In this document: piece by piece, positions 55,228 to 62,604 of the stretch
How the letters are laid out: every line of letters starts with the position of its first letter
Numbering within the stretch: the first letter of the stretch is position 1
Origin: Anaerolineales bacterium
GTDB taxonomy: Bacteria; Chloroflexota; Anaerolineae; Anaerolineales; Villigracilaceae
Assembly (NCBI GenBank): GCA_015075725.1
Contig: JABTTV010000001.1
Span: 4,678,492 to 4,742,491, forward strand
Length of the DNA: 64,000 nucleotides
Direction of reading: 5' to 3'
Notes under the pieces: model-generated
What the model was told of the DNA's origin: nothing
Database searches by the model: none
Seen by the model: only the letters and a program-made list of their open reading frames with translations
Position numbers and translations under genes: made by a program

Positions 55228-56082
55228 ATGTTGCGCATTTTACGTCATTCACTCAAGTTGCTAGGCGATATCTTTCAAAGTGTCCAATACAACGGATTCT
55301 TAGCTGCAATCATAGCTGCCGCAGGTCTTGTTTTGCCTTTCTTTTCAAAAGCAGAAATGGCTAACATACCTGGCGCTCAATTAGATACAGCATTGCACAT
55401 CATTGAATACATCAGCTTGGTTTTTGTTTTTATTTTTTTGATTGTTATTCTCGTTCAGTTTTTTGGAGCATTTTGTATTTGGCTAAGTCAGCAAGTTCCA
55501 GAAAGTATTGATATCCTGCCAGCGCATACTCATGACATCGAATCCGTATTTGACGAGAATTTAAGAAAAGAAATTGAATTTAACTATGCTAGCCTAAGAA
55601 TAATTAATCGCGAATATGAGGAACTTACTGAATGTTATGCGGTATTAAGGGCAATATATGTTCGCGATTCTGAAATGGGTTTTGTTGACTTAACATCGTG
55701 GTTTTTTGAACGTATTAGCAATAAGAGGCTCCGATGGAAAAACAACAATAACTGCGAAATTAAAATTGGACCTAGAACAGGATTAGAGACATTACGAGTA
55801 TACAGATTGGGTATTGATTTTGATGACCATTCTTGCGCTGTCCAAGATTTCAATATCTGCGACAAAAAATATAAAAGCATGAAAAATGGAAATACAGAAT
55901 TCTTTGTCGTAATTGAAATATATGGAAAACTAAGCAATAAAGATATAAAGCCAAAAAAATTCTATGGGCATATCAAGATTGAATTTGAGAAGACAAATGA
56001 TGGAGCTTCTTACGGTTTGGATATTTGGAAGGTAGATAGAAGGCTTGAAAAAAGTTTACGTGCAAAACTTACCGCCACCTAA
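55228..56082 (+). CDS. Cassette 3 membrane protein, unknown
   Basis: 284 residues; AAAGAGAG precedes the ATG. Two transmembrane helices (about 22-42 and 60-88) and a cytoplasmic domain of about 190 residues with charged, AT-rich coding. No known domain. Base composition is clearly more AT-rich than the chromosome to the left, which suggests transfer. The stop codon lies within the R'' of its attC. Confidence 0.75.
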   Translation: MLRILRHSLKLLGDIFQSVQYNGFLAAIIAAAGLVLPFFSKAEMANIPGAQLDTALHIIEYISLVFVFIFLIVILVQFFGAFCIWLSQQVPESIDILPAHTHDIESVFDENLRKEIEFNYASLRIINREYEELTECYAVLRAIYVRDSEMGFVDLTSWFFERISNKRLRWKNNNNCEIKIGPRTGLETLRVYRLGIDFDDHSCAVQDFNICDKKYKSMKNGNTEFFVVIEIYGKLSNKDIKPKKFYGHIKIEFEKTNDGASYGLDIWKVDRRLEKSLRAKLTAT

Positions 56083-56093
56083 CAAAGCGTGCA
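56077..56093 (+). other. attC site 3, left part (split by IS copy 1)
   Basis: R'' ACCTAAC (56077-56083, extended GCCACCTAAC) then AAAGCGTGCA, after which the IS element begins. The right part resumes at 57268. The extended R'' is complementary to GTTAGGTGGC at the cassette's start (55187-55196). Confidence 0.85.
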
Positions 56094-56149
56094 GCAACTG
56101 TCTTGAAAGTCAAGAGCAAAACCACCATTAAAGGGAAGACCAGTCCGTC

Positions 56150-57099
56150 TCAGACTATGACCCTCTGCCTGAACGGGACCTGATCTCGCATCATCGCGTT
56201 CAAGATCGTTAGAAACTTCCGCATACACGCGGTCAGCGCCACCTTCTTCTCCTTGCCGCGCTTCAACAGATTCTCGTACTGCACCTTGATCGTAGGATTG
56301 TAACGACACGCCACCAGGGTCGCCATGTATAAGACACTGCGCACATCTGCCCGTCCTCCCTTGGTCTTGCGATAGCCTCGTTTCCTGCCGCTGTCGTGGT
56401 TCATCGGCGCCACTCCCACCAGCGCCGCAATCTTCTTCCGGTCCATCTTTCCCAACTCCGGCAGGGTCCGCCAGAATGTAGCTGTGGCGACTGGTCCCAC
56501 GCCCGGTGCGCTCGCCAATATCCTGCGTCCCACCTGCCACTTTTCCTGCCCTGCAATAAACACACCGATCTGATCCTCCTCCACATCCTTCTTCTCTGAC
56601 TGTATGCAATGGATGATCCGCTCCACCGAAGCCTGCAAACTGGGCTGGATCGTCCGCAACCGGTTCTTTTCTGCCTTTATCATCTCCTCCAATTGCCTGC
56701 GTCTGACCAACAGCCCGCTCAATTCCCGTTCCTTCTCATCTTTCCCTCGTACAACCTCGGTTTCACCCGCTCTCCAAATACAGCCGGGATCTGGGCATCC
56801 AGCTTGTCCGTCTTCGCCAGCAGACCGCACGCGCGCGCGAATTGCCTCACCCGGGATGGGTTCACCACTGCGACCGCCAAGCCTTTCCGAAATAAGCCTG
56901 CCACCACCGCCCGCTGGTAGCCGCCCGTGGCTTCCACGACGATCCGTTCGGGCTCGAGGGCTTTCATATCCCGGATGAGTCCGGCTATCCCTTTTTCATC
57001 GTTCCCTGTCTGGCTGGCTTTGGTCTCCCCCAGTACCGCAATATCCAACCTGTCTTTCGACACATCGATCCCTACGTACTTTCCACTACTTGTTGCCAT
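56150..57099 (-). pseudogene. IS110-family transposase, copy 1, frameshifted
   Basis: Starts at ATG 57099 with AGGAGG upstream. Compared with copy 3, one C is missing from the CCCC run near 56745, shifting the frame in the middle of the protein. A +G/-A pair near 56465-56475 alters a few residues, and 3 extra bases near 56580 add a Glu. The N-terminal DEDD part and the C-terminal part are each readable. All changes are at short runs, so sequencing error is possible. Confidence 0.85.
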
Positions 57100-57127
57100 T
57101 TCTTCCTCCTCTCCGTATAATGGAGTT

Positions 57128-57252
57128 GAGCCCACGCTAGTATTCGGTCTCTGACGACCTTTCAACTGTTCGGGCTCACCTGACGATAGGACATGGCGAT
57201 CATGCTGCACGACGGTCTCCAACGACCTCCTGACGGTCGATCTGCCATGTCC
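57128..57252 (-). ncRNA. Bridge RNA candidate, IS copy 1
   Basis: Identical to the segment described for copy 3: donor hairpin at 57128-57177 and target hairpin at 57189-57252, read on the minus strand. Confidence 0.7.
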
Positions 57253-57267
57253 TGCTTAAAGATACTA

Positions 57268-57380
57268 CCTGACGCTGGGGATTCTGCGCACATCTCAAGC
57301 AGTTTTCTGCGCCTTATCATTTTTCTGGTTGGACGGCTTCGCCGTCCCCGCCCCAGCGCAGGTAACGCAAACCGTTGGCA
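57268..57380 (+). other. attC site 3, right part
   Basis: CCTGACGCTGGGG, central hairpin TTGGACGGCTTCGCCGTCC, CCCCAGCGCAGGTAACGC and R' GTTGGCA (57374-57380). Joined to 56077-56093 it restores a full attC of about 130 bases. Confidence 0.85.
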
Positions 57381-57967
57381 AGAACTTGCTTTCAATCTTT
57401 AGGTCTGTTTTTCAAAAATAATTTACGTTTCAAATTGGCGTTTTGAGTCTTGCAAATCAGGGTTTTGGTTTTAGCAAAGTTTCGGGTTCGCAAAAGTCAG
57501 CATTTTTAGCAATGGTATTTTTCCAAATATTTGTTTCTCAAAAATGGGTTCAGGTTTTTGGTTCAAAAAGTTTCGCGTCAAATTGGCTCAGGTTTCTAAA
57601 ATTGGTTTTGTAGTTTTACGTCAGGTTTTTGCAAGCAAGCGGTTTCATTTTGCAAATTCCGTTTTTTCTGGCTTGCGTTTTGTTTGGTCAAGTCAGGTTT
57701 CTGAAATCGGCTACATTTCTTTAGCAAAAGTTTTAGCAAGTTTGGTTCGGGCTTTTTCGCCAGGTTCCTTTTTCAGGCAATTTTGTTTTTCGGCAAAGTC
57801 AGTTTTTAGCAAAGGTTTCAGCAAGTTCTTTACTCTACGTTTTGGTAAGTCAGTCATGTTCTCCAAAATCAAAGTCGGGCTTGTAAAAAATTAAGTGGCG
57901 TGTAAAATCAAGTCAGTGAAAGGCGTGGTTTGGGTTTTTAGGTTGTGTGTCCTCTAGCCCCAGTTCT
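57381..57967 (+). other. Cassette 4: low-complexity, apparently gene-less
   Basis: About 590 bases of strand-asymmetric sequence, T/G-rich on the plus strand, built from loose repeats of TTTAGCAAAG, TTTTGCAA and CAGGTTTCT. One frame (57544-57894) is open for 116 codons, but its product is a biased string of F, S, K and V and has no ribosome binding site. The cassette ends are normal (GTTGGCAAGAAC at the start, GTTCTTGCCAAC at the end). Confidence 0.6.
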
Positions 57968-57984
57968 TGCCAACAAAGCGTGCA
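57968..57984 (+). other. attC site 4, left part (split by IS copy 2)
   Basis: R'' TGCCAAC (57968-57974) then AAAGCGTGCA, followed by the IS. The right part is at 59159-59271. Confidence 0.85.
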
Positions 57985-58040
57985 GCAACTGTCTTGAAAG
58001 TCAAGAGCAAAACCACCATTAAAGGGAAGACCAGTCCGTC

Positions 58041-58990
58041 TCAGACTATGACCCTCTGCCTGAACGGGACCTGATCTCGCATCATCGCGTTCAAGATCGT
58101 TAGAAACTTCCGCATACACGCGGTCAGCGCCACCTTCTTCTCCTTGCCGCGCTTCAACAGATTCTCGTACTGCACCTTGATCGTAGGATTGTAACGACAC
58201 GCCACCAGGGTCGCCATGTATAAGACACTGCGCACATCTGCCCGTCCTCCCTTGGTCTTGCGATAGCCTCGTTTCCTGCCGCTGTCGTGGTTCATCGGCG
58301 CCACTCCCACCAGCGCCGCAATCTTCTTCCGGTCCATCTTTCCCAACTCCGGCAGGGTCCGCCAGGGATGTAGCTGTGGCGACCGGTCCCACGCCCGGTG
58401 CGCTCGCCAATATCCTGCGTCCCACCTGCCACTTTTTTCCTGCCCTGCAATAAACACACCGATCTGATCCTCCACATCCTTCTTCTCTGACTGTATGCAA
58501 TGGATGATCCGCTCCACCGAAGCCTGCAAACTGGGCTGGATCGTCCGCAACCGGTTCTTTTCTGCCTTTATCATCTCCTCCAATTGCCTGCGTCTGACCA
58601 ACAGCCCGCTCAATTCCCGTTCCTTCTCATCTTTCCCTCGTACAACCTCGGTTTCACCTGCTCTCCAAATACAGCCGGGATCTGGGCATCCAGCTTGTCC
58701 GTCTTCGCCAGCAGACCGCACGCGCGCGCGAATTGCCTCACCCGGGATGGGTTCACCACTGCGACCGCCAAGCCTTTCCGAAATAAGCCTGCCACCACCG
58801 CCCGCTGGTAGCCGCCCGTGGCTTCCACGACGATCCGTTCGGGCTCGAGGGCTTTCATATCCCGGATGAGTCCGGCTATCCCTTTTTCATCGTTCCCTGT
58901 CTGGCTGGCTTTGGTCTCCCCCAGTACCGCAATATCCAACCTGTCTTTCGACACATCGATCCCTACGTACTTTCCACTACTTGTTGCCAT
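58041..58990 (-). pseudogene. IS110-family transposase, copy 2, frameshifted
   Basis: Starts at ATG 58990. It shares the missing C of copy 1 (near 58635), has two extra T in a T-run near 58435 and an extra G near 58355. N- and C-terminal parts remain readable. The shared deletion suggests copies 1 and 2 have a common ancestor, or a shared base-calling artefact. Confidence 0.85.
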
Positions 58991-59018
58991 TTCTTCCTCC
59001 TCTCCGTATAATGGAGTT

Positions 59019-59143
59019 GAGCCCACGCTAGTATTCGGTCTCTGACGACCTTTCAACTGTTCGGGCTCACCTGACGATAGGACATGGCGATCATGCTGCA
59101 CGACGGTCTCCAACGACCTCCTGACGGTCGATCTGCCATGTCC
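59019..59143 (-). ncRNA. Bridge RNA candidate, IS copy 2
   Basis: Identical to copy 3: donor hairpin at 59019-59068 and target hairpin at 59080-59143. Confidence 0.7.
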
Positions 59144-59158
59144 TGCTTAAAGATACTA

Positions 59159-59271
59159 CCTGACGCTGGGGATTCTGCGCACATCTCAAGCAGTTTCCTA
59201 CGCCTTATCATTTTTCTGGTTGGACGGCTTCGCCGTCCCCGCCCCAGCGCAGGTAACGCAAACCGTTAGCC
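59159..59271 (+). other. attC site 4, right part
   Basis: CCTGACGCTGGGG at the left, CCCCAGCGCAGGTAACGC and R' GTTAGCC (59265-59271) at the right. Confidence 0.85.
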
Positions 59272-59305
59272 CGCCCAAACGTTGCGATGGAAATAGACAC
59301 AACAA

Positions 59306-59905
59306 ATGCCAAAAGAAATCAAGCTGGTTGCAGATAACATGGGAATATTGACATCAATTATTTGGATTAGCCTTCAAGATGATGGCTCCATTTCAATTGG
59401 AATGTCAGATCGAACTTTTTTAGTCCCCGGATTCACAAGCCGAATAGAGATTGATGGCGCAGTTCACCAAAATCATGTTCACTTTGAAGGTAAACTCAAG
59501 AAGAAAGCTATTACAAATCCTCATTTTACTTTTCACCCTCCCATGTATGTCCATTTGCGAGCAAATAATGAGGAAGAACTTTTTGCTGGTGTCTTGGGAG
59601 TAGATTTTATTGTTGAGGCAGAAGGGTGCATGCCTTGGATTCGTTTTGTGTCTAGTCCCATCAAAGAATTGAAACCTTTTATCAAAGTTAGAGATGATAA
59701 AGACATTGAAATAGTAAGGCTTCTCATTCCGTCAAATGAGATTTCATTGGGTATTGGCGTTGATTTTGTCAGTAATCAAGTATCGCAAGCTGAAAATATG
59801 CCTAATAAGGATTACTTCATAAGCTGGCATGGAAGAACATTACATGTTTTTGCGCAGGTATTTTCCGCGCAGAAATCGACGGTACAATGGAATCACGATT
59901 CTTGA
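59306..59905 (+). CDS. Cassette 5 protein, unknown
   Basis: 199 residues, soluble, beta-rich (SIIWISLQDDGSISIGMSD, SRIEIDGAVHQNHVHFEG). No signal peptide and no known motif. AT-rich coding unlike the chromosomal genes. Single gene of its cassette. Confidence 0.7.
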   Translation: MPKEIKLVADNMGILTSIIWISLQDDGSISIGMSDRTFLVPGFTSRIEIDGAVHQNHVHFEGKLKKKAITNPHFTFHPPMYVHLRANNEEELFAGVLGVDFIVEAEGCMPWIRFVSSPIKELKPFIKVRDDKDIEIVRLLIPSNEISLGIGVDFVSNQVSQAENMPNKDYFISWHGRTLHVFAQVFSAQKSTVQWNHDS

Positions 59906-59933
59906 CTAATATTTGCCATCCTGTCAAAAAGCG

Positions 59934-60063
59934 GGCTAACACCGCGTGCAGCCGACTTGGGGTACGCGCCGCGTTATTTGGACATTTTTCTCGGCTGGAA
60001 GTTTTTCCGTTTCGGCGGCGAGTCCACACTCCCACCCCAAGCGGCTAACGCCAGCCGTTGGGC
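59934..60063 (+). other. attC site 5 (unoccupied)
   Basis: R'' GGCTAAC (59934-59940), CCGCGTGCAGCCGACTTGGGG, complementary CACCCCAAG, CGGCTAACGCC and R' GTTGGGC (60057-60063). Its inner sequence differs from the occupied sites. Confidence 0.85.
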
Positions 60064-60095
60064 GCTTGGTCTGCAAAACCTATGAAAGATAAAAT

Positions 60096-60578
60096 ATGAA
60101 ATCATGGATTATTGCATGGGATTGGACGGGAGATTATGCGGCTATTGCTGATAAAGTGGTTGGCGTTTTAGATTCTCGGAAATCCGTAAAGCATGTTGCA
60201 GAAATTGTCGAATTCTTATACGCACAATTCAATTCAAACTTAACAGAGTTATTTGCATATTCCAGAAGCCGCAAAAAGAATCCTTATCGAGCAGAAATAG
60301 ATTTCAATAGCCGCATCCGTTGTGGCGGTAATCCTTCTTTAACTGCTGAAATCGTAGAAAATGTAAAAATTGTTACAGACCCCAGTACAGGTATTGAAAC
60401 TATTTCATGGATAACTTTGCCTGTATATGCTCCCGATAAAGAAAAAGGGCTAAAACTTATTGGTGAACCACGAAAAGATGGGTTTACAAGATTAATTACA
60501 GGCACAATCTCACAGGAAGAAATTTGGGATCGTTCTTTAGGTCGCTTCAAAGATAAGTTTCATTCAAAACCAGAATAG
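60096..60578 (+). CDS. Cassette 6 protein, unknown
   Basis: 160 residues starting MKSWIIAWDWTGDYAAIAD. A helical N-terminal half (KHVAEIVEFLYAQF) and a beta-rich C-terminal half. No family recognised. About 140 bases of low-complexity sequence, similar in flavour to cassette 4, separate the stop codon from its attC. Confidence 0.7.
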   Translation: MKSWIIAWDWTGDYAAIADKVVGVLDSRKSVKHVAEIVEFLYAQFNSNLTELFAYSRSRKKNPYRAEIDFNSRIRCGGNPSLTAEIVENVKIVTDPSTGIETISWITLPVYAPDKEKGLKLIGEPRKDGFTRLITGTISQEEIWDRSLGRFKDKFHSKPE

Positions 60579-60720
60579 TTTCATTTTTACAGCAAAAGCA
60601 TAGTTTTGTTTCAAGAAGGATTTGAAAGTTTGGGATTGGACAAAATCGGAATGCGTTATAAAATATTTCAAGTTGGCTATGGTTTTGGTTTTTAGGTTAT
60701 GAGTCTTGCGTCCATTCAGC

Positions 60721-60737
60721 GCCCAACAAAGCGTGCA
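60721..60737 (+). other. attC site 6, left part (split by IS copy 3)
   Basis: R'' GCCCAAC (60721-60727) then AAAGCGTGCA, followed by the IS. Complementary to GTTGGGC at the cassette's start (60057). Confidence 0.85.
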
Positions 60738-60793
60738 GCAACTGTCTTGAAAGTCAAGAGCAAAACCACCATTAAAGGGAAGACCAGTCCGTC

Positions 60794-61741
60794 TCAGACT
60801 ATGACCCTCTGCCTGAACGGGACCTGATCTCGCATCATCGCGTTCAAGATCGTTAGAAACTTCCGCATACACGCGGTCAGCGCCACCTTCTTCTCCTTGC
60901 CGCGCTTCAACAGATTCTCGTACTGCACCTTGATCGTAGGATTGTAACGACACGCCACCAGGGTCGCCATGTATAAGACACTGCGCACATCTGCCCGTCC
61001 TCCCTTGGTCTTGCGATAGCCGCGCTTCCTGCCGCTGTCGTGGTTCATCGGCGCCACTCCCACCAGCGCCGCAATCTTCTTCCGGTCCATCTTTCCCAAC
61101 TCCGGCAGGTCCGCCAAGAATGTAGCTGTGGCGACCGGTCCCACGCCCGGTGCGCTCGCCAATATCCTGCGCCCCACCTGCCACTCTTCCTGCCCTGCAA
61201 TAAACACACCGATCTGATCCTCCACATCCTTCTTCTCTGACTGTATGCAATGGATGATCCGCTCCACCGAAGCCTGCAAACTGGGCTGGATCGTCCGCAA
61301 CCGGTTCTTTTCTGCCTTTATCATCTCCTCCAATTGCCTGCGTCTGACCAACAGCCCGCTCAATTCCCGTTCCTTCTCATCTTTCCCCTCGTACAACCTC
61401 GGTTTCACCCGCTCTCCAAATACAGCCAGGATCTGGGCATCCAGCTTGTCCGTCTTCGCCAGCAGACCGCACGCGCGCGCGAATTGCCTCACCCGGGATG
61501 GGTTCACCACTGCGACCGCCAAGCCTTTCCGAAATAAGCCTGCCACCACCGCCCGCTGGTAGCCGCCCGTGGCTTCCACGACGATCCGTTCGGGCTCGAG
61601 GGCTTTCATATCCCGGATGAGTCCGGCTATCCCTTTTTCATCGTTCCCTGTCTGGCTGGCTTTGGTCTCCCCCAGTACCGCAATATCCAACCTGTCTTTC
61701 GACACATCGATCCCTACGTACTTTCCACTACTTGTTGCCAT
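60794..61741 (-). CDS. IS110-family DEDD transposase
   Basis: 315 residues, the only uninterrupted copy of three. ATG 61741 is preceded by GAGGAGG; a 41-codon extension upstream reads through the non-coding RNA and is rejected. The N-terminal RuvC-like DEDD domain has YVGIDVSKDRLDIAVLG, IVVEATGGYQRAVV and TDKLDAQILAVF. Middle coiled coil (about 125-190). The C-terminal Transposase_20 domain has SAPGVGPVATATFLADLPE, ALVGVAPMNHDSGRKRG and the catalytic-serine region. Such recombinases use a bridge RNA to pair donor and target. Confidence 0.95.
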   Translation of the reverse strand: MATSSGKYVGIDVSKDRLDIAVLGETKASQTGNDEKGIAGLIRDMKALEPERIVVEATGGYQRAVVAGLFRKGLAVAVVNPSRVRQFARACGLLAKTDKLDAQILAVFGERVKPRLYEGKDEKERELSGLLVRRRQLEEMIKAEKNRLRTIQPSLQASVERIIHCIQSEKKDVEDQIGVFIAGQEEWQVGRRILASAPGVGPVATATFLADLPELGKMDRKKIAALVGVAPMNHDSGRKRGYRKTKGGRADVRSVLYMATLVACRYNPTIKVQYENLLKRGKEKKVALTACMRKFLTILNAMMRDQVPFRQRVIV

Positions 61742-61769
61742 TTCTTCCTCCTCTCCGTATAATGGAGTT

Positions 61770-61894
61770 GAGCCCACGCTAGTATTCGGTCTCTGACGAC
61801 CTTTCAACTGTTCGGGCTCACCTGACGATAGGACATGGCGATCATGCTGCACGACGGTCTCCAACGACCTCCTGACGGTCGATCTGCCATGTCC
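61770..61894 (-). ncRNA. Bridge RNA candidate (target and donor loops), IS copy 3
   Basis: Read on the minus strand, 5' to 3'. The first hairpin (61894-61831) has stem GGACAUGGC/GCCAUGUCC, inner GAUC/GAUC and apical GGUC-GUUGGA-GACC. Its internal loop has CGUCAGG on the 5' side and CGUGCAGC on the 3' side. The second hairpin (61819-61770) has stem GAGCCC/GGGCUC and apical GGUC-GUCAGA-GACC, with ACAGUUG on the 5' side and AUACUAGC on the 3' side. The first pair matches the attC target, the second the joined IS ends. Target loop first and donor loop second, upstream of the transposase, is the order known for IS110-group bridge RNAs. Confidence 0.75.
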
Positions 61895-61909
61895 TGCTTA
61901 AAGATACTA

Positions 61910-62022
61910 CCTGACGCTGGGGATTCTGCGCACATCCCAAGCAGTTTCACACGCCTTATCATTTTTCTGGCTGGACGGCTCCGCCGTCCCCGCCCCAGCG
62001 CAGGTAACGCAAACCGTTGGCT
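61910..62022 (+). other. attC site 6, right part
   Basis: CCTGACGCTGGGG to R' GTTGGCT (62016-62022). Nearly identical to the right parts of attC sites 3 and 4. Confidence 0.85.
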
Positions 62023-62068
62023 TGCCCTTGCAGATATAATCAGGATTAAAAATCAAGGATAAATACCC

Positions 62069-62602
62069 ATGAGACTCCCTGGTCATATCGCTGGTGCTTG
62101 GATTACATCAAAATTTGTTATAGATAATTTAGACATACCTTCATCCCAAGAGCGAAATAGTTTATCTCTATTCAGTGCTGTGGCTGGATCAATGCCTGAT
62201 TGGGATTATTTATGGTACATGGTTAGAAAAAAAGGGATTAAATACGACAGCGATTTTCGCCACCACACTTGGATTACTCATACATTTCCTTTTTACTGGA
62301 TGATTTCAGGATTAATTTATTTCTTTGGAATTTTATTTAAAAAACCATCTCTTAAGAATCAAGCCATTGTTTTTGGAGTTGCCACATCAACACATTTAGC
62401 GCAAGACATGATTGGTAGCGGTGATGGAATTATGGCACTATATCCATTTTCAAAGAATATGTATGGAGTTGGGCTTTCTGGACTTCATGGTAAAGAATGG
62501 AATGACAATTACGTTAAGAGTCCTTATTACTTAATAGAAATCGGTTTAGTTGTCGTTGCTTGCACCACTTTTATTTTCAGCCTATTCCGAAAGAGAAAAT
62601 AA
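62069..62602 (+). CDS. Cassette 7, gene 1: YdjM-like membrane metal-dependent hydrolase
   Basis: 177 residues, about four membrane-associated segments. MRLPGHIAGAW at the start, AGSMPDWDYLWYMVRKKG, FRHHTWITHTFPFYW and STHLAQDM give the spaced D, HH and H residues of the LexA-binding/DUF457 membrane hydrolase family. No activity is established for most of that family. AT-rich. The second gene follows 2 bases after the stop codon. Confidence 0.7.
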   Translation: MRLPGHIAGAWITSKFVIDNLDIPSSQERNSLSLFSAVAGSMPDWDYLWYMVRKKGIKYDSDFRHHTWITHTFPFYWMISGLIYFFGILFKKPSLKNQAIVFGVATSTHLAQDMIGSGDGIMALYPFSKNMYGVGLSGLHGKEWNDNYVKSPYYLIEIGLVVVACTTFIFSLFRKRK

Positions 62603-62604
62603 TT

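Larger units (their letters stand above)
56094..57267 (-). mobile_element. IS110-family element, copy 1
   Basis: About 1174 bases between GCGTGCA and CCTGACG of an attC site. Exact ends are ambiguous by 2 bases, as is usual in this family, and no target duplication is visible. It holds a frameshifted transposase and an intact non-coding segment at its right end. Nearly identical to copies 2 and 3. Confidence 0.9.
57985..59158 (-). mobile_element. IS110-family element, copy 2
   Basis: About 1174 bases, same orientation and same position inside an attC as copies 1 and 3. Frameshifted transposase, intact non-coding segment. Confidence 0.9.
60738..61909 (-). mobile_element. IS110-family element, copy 3 (intact)
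   Basis: About 1172 bases in an attC, transposase antisense to the cassettes. The transposase end (left on the plus strand) has only about 56 non-coding bases, with a small CTTGA/TCAAG dyad. The opposite end carries a 168-base non-coding segment upstream of the transposase. Asymmetric ends without terminal inverted repeats fit the IS110 family. Confidence 0.93.

Noticed and set aside
57544..57894. 116-codon frame in cassette 4 as a real gene
   Set aside because: Composition is strongly biased to F, S, K and V, there is no ribosome binding site, and the repeats of the DNA explain the open frame. Kept only as a finding.
61742..61864. Extended start of the IS transposase (41 extra codons)
   Set aside because: The extension reads through the structured non-coding segment. 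The AGGAGG before ATG 61741 and the family-typical YVGIDVSKD start support the shorter protein.
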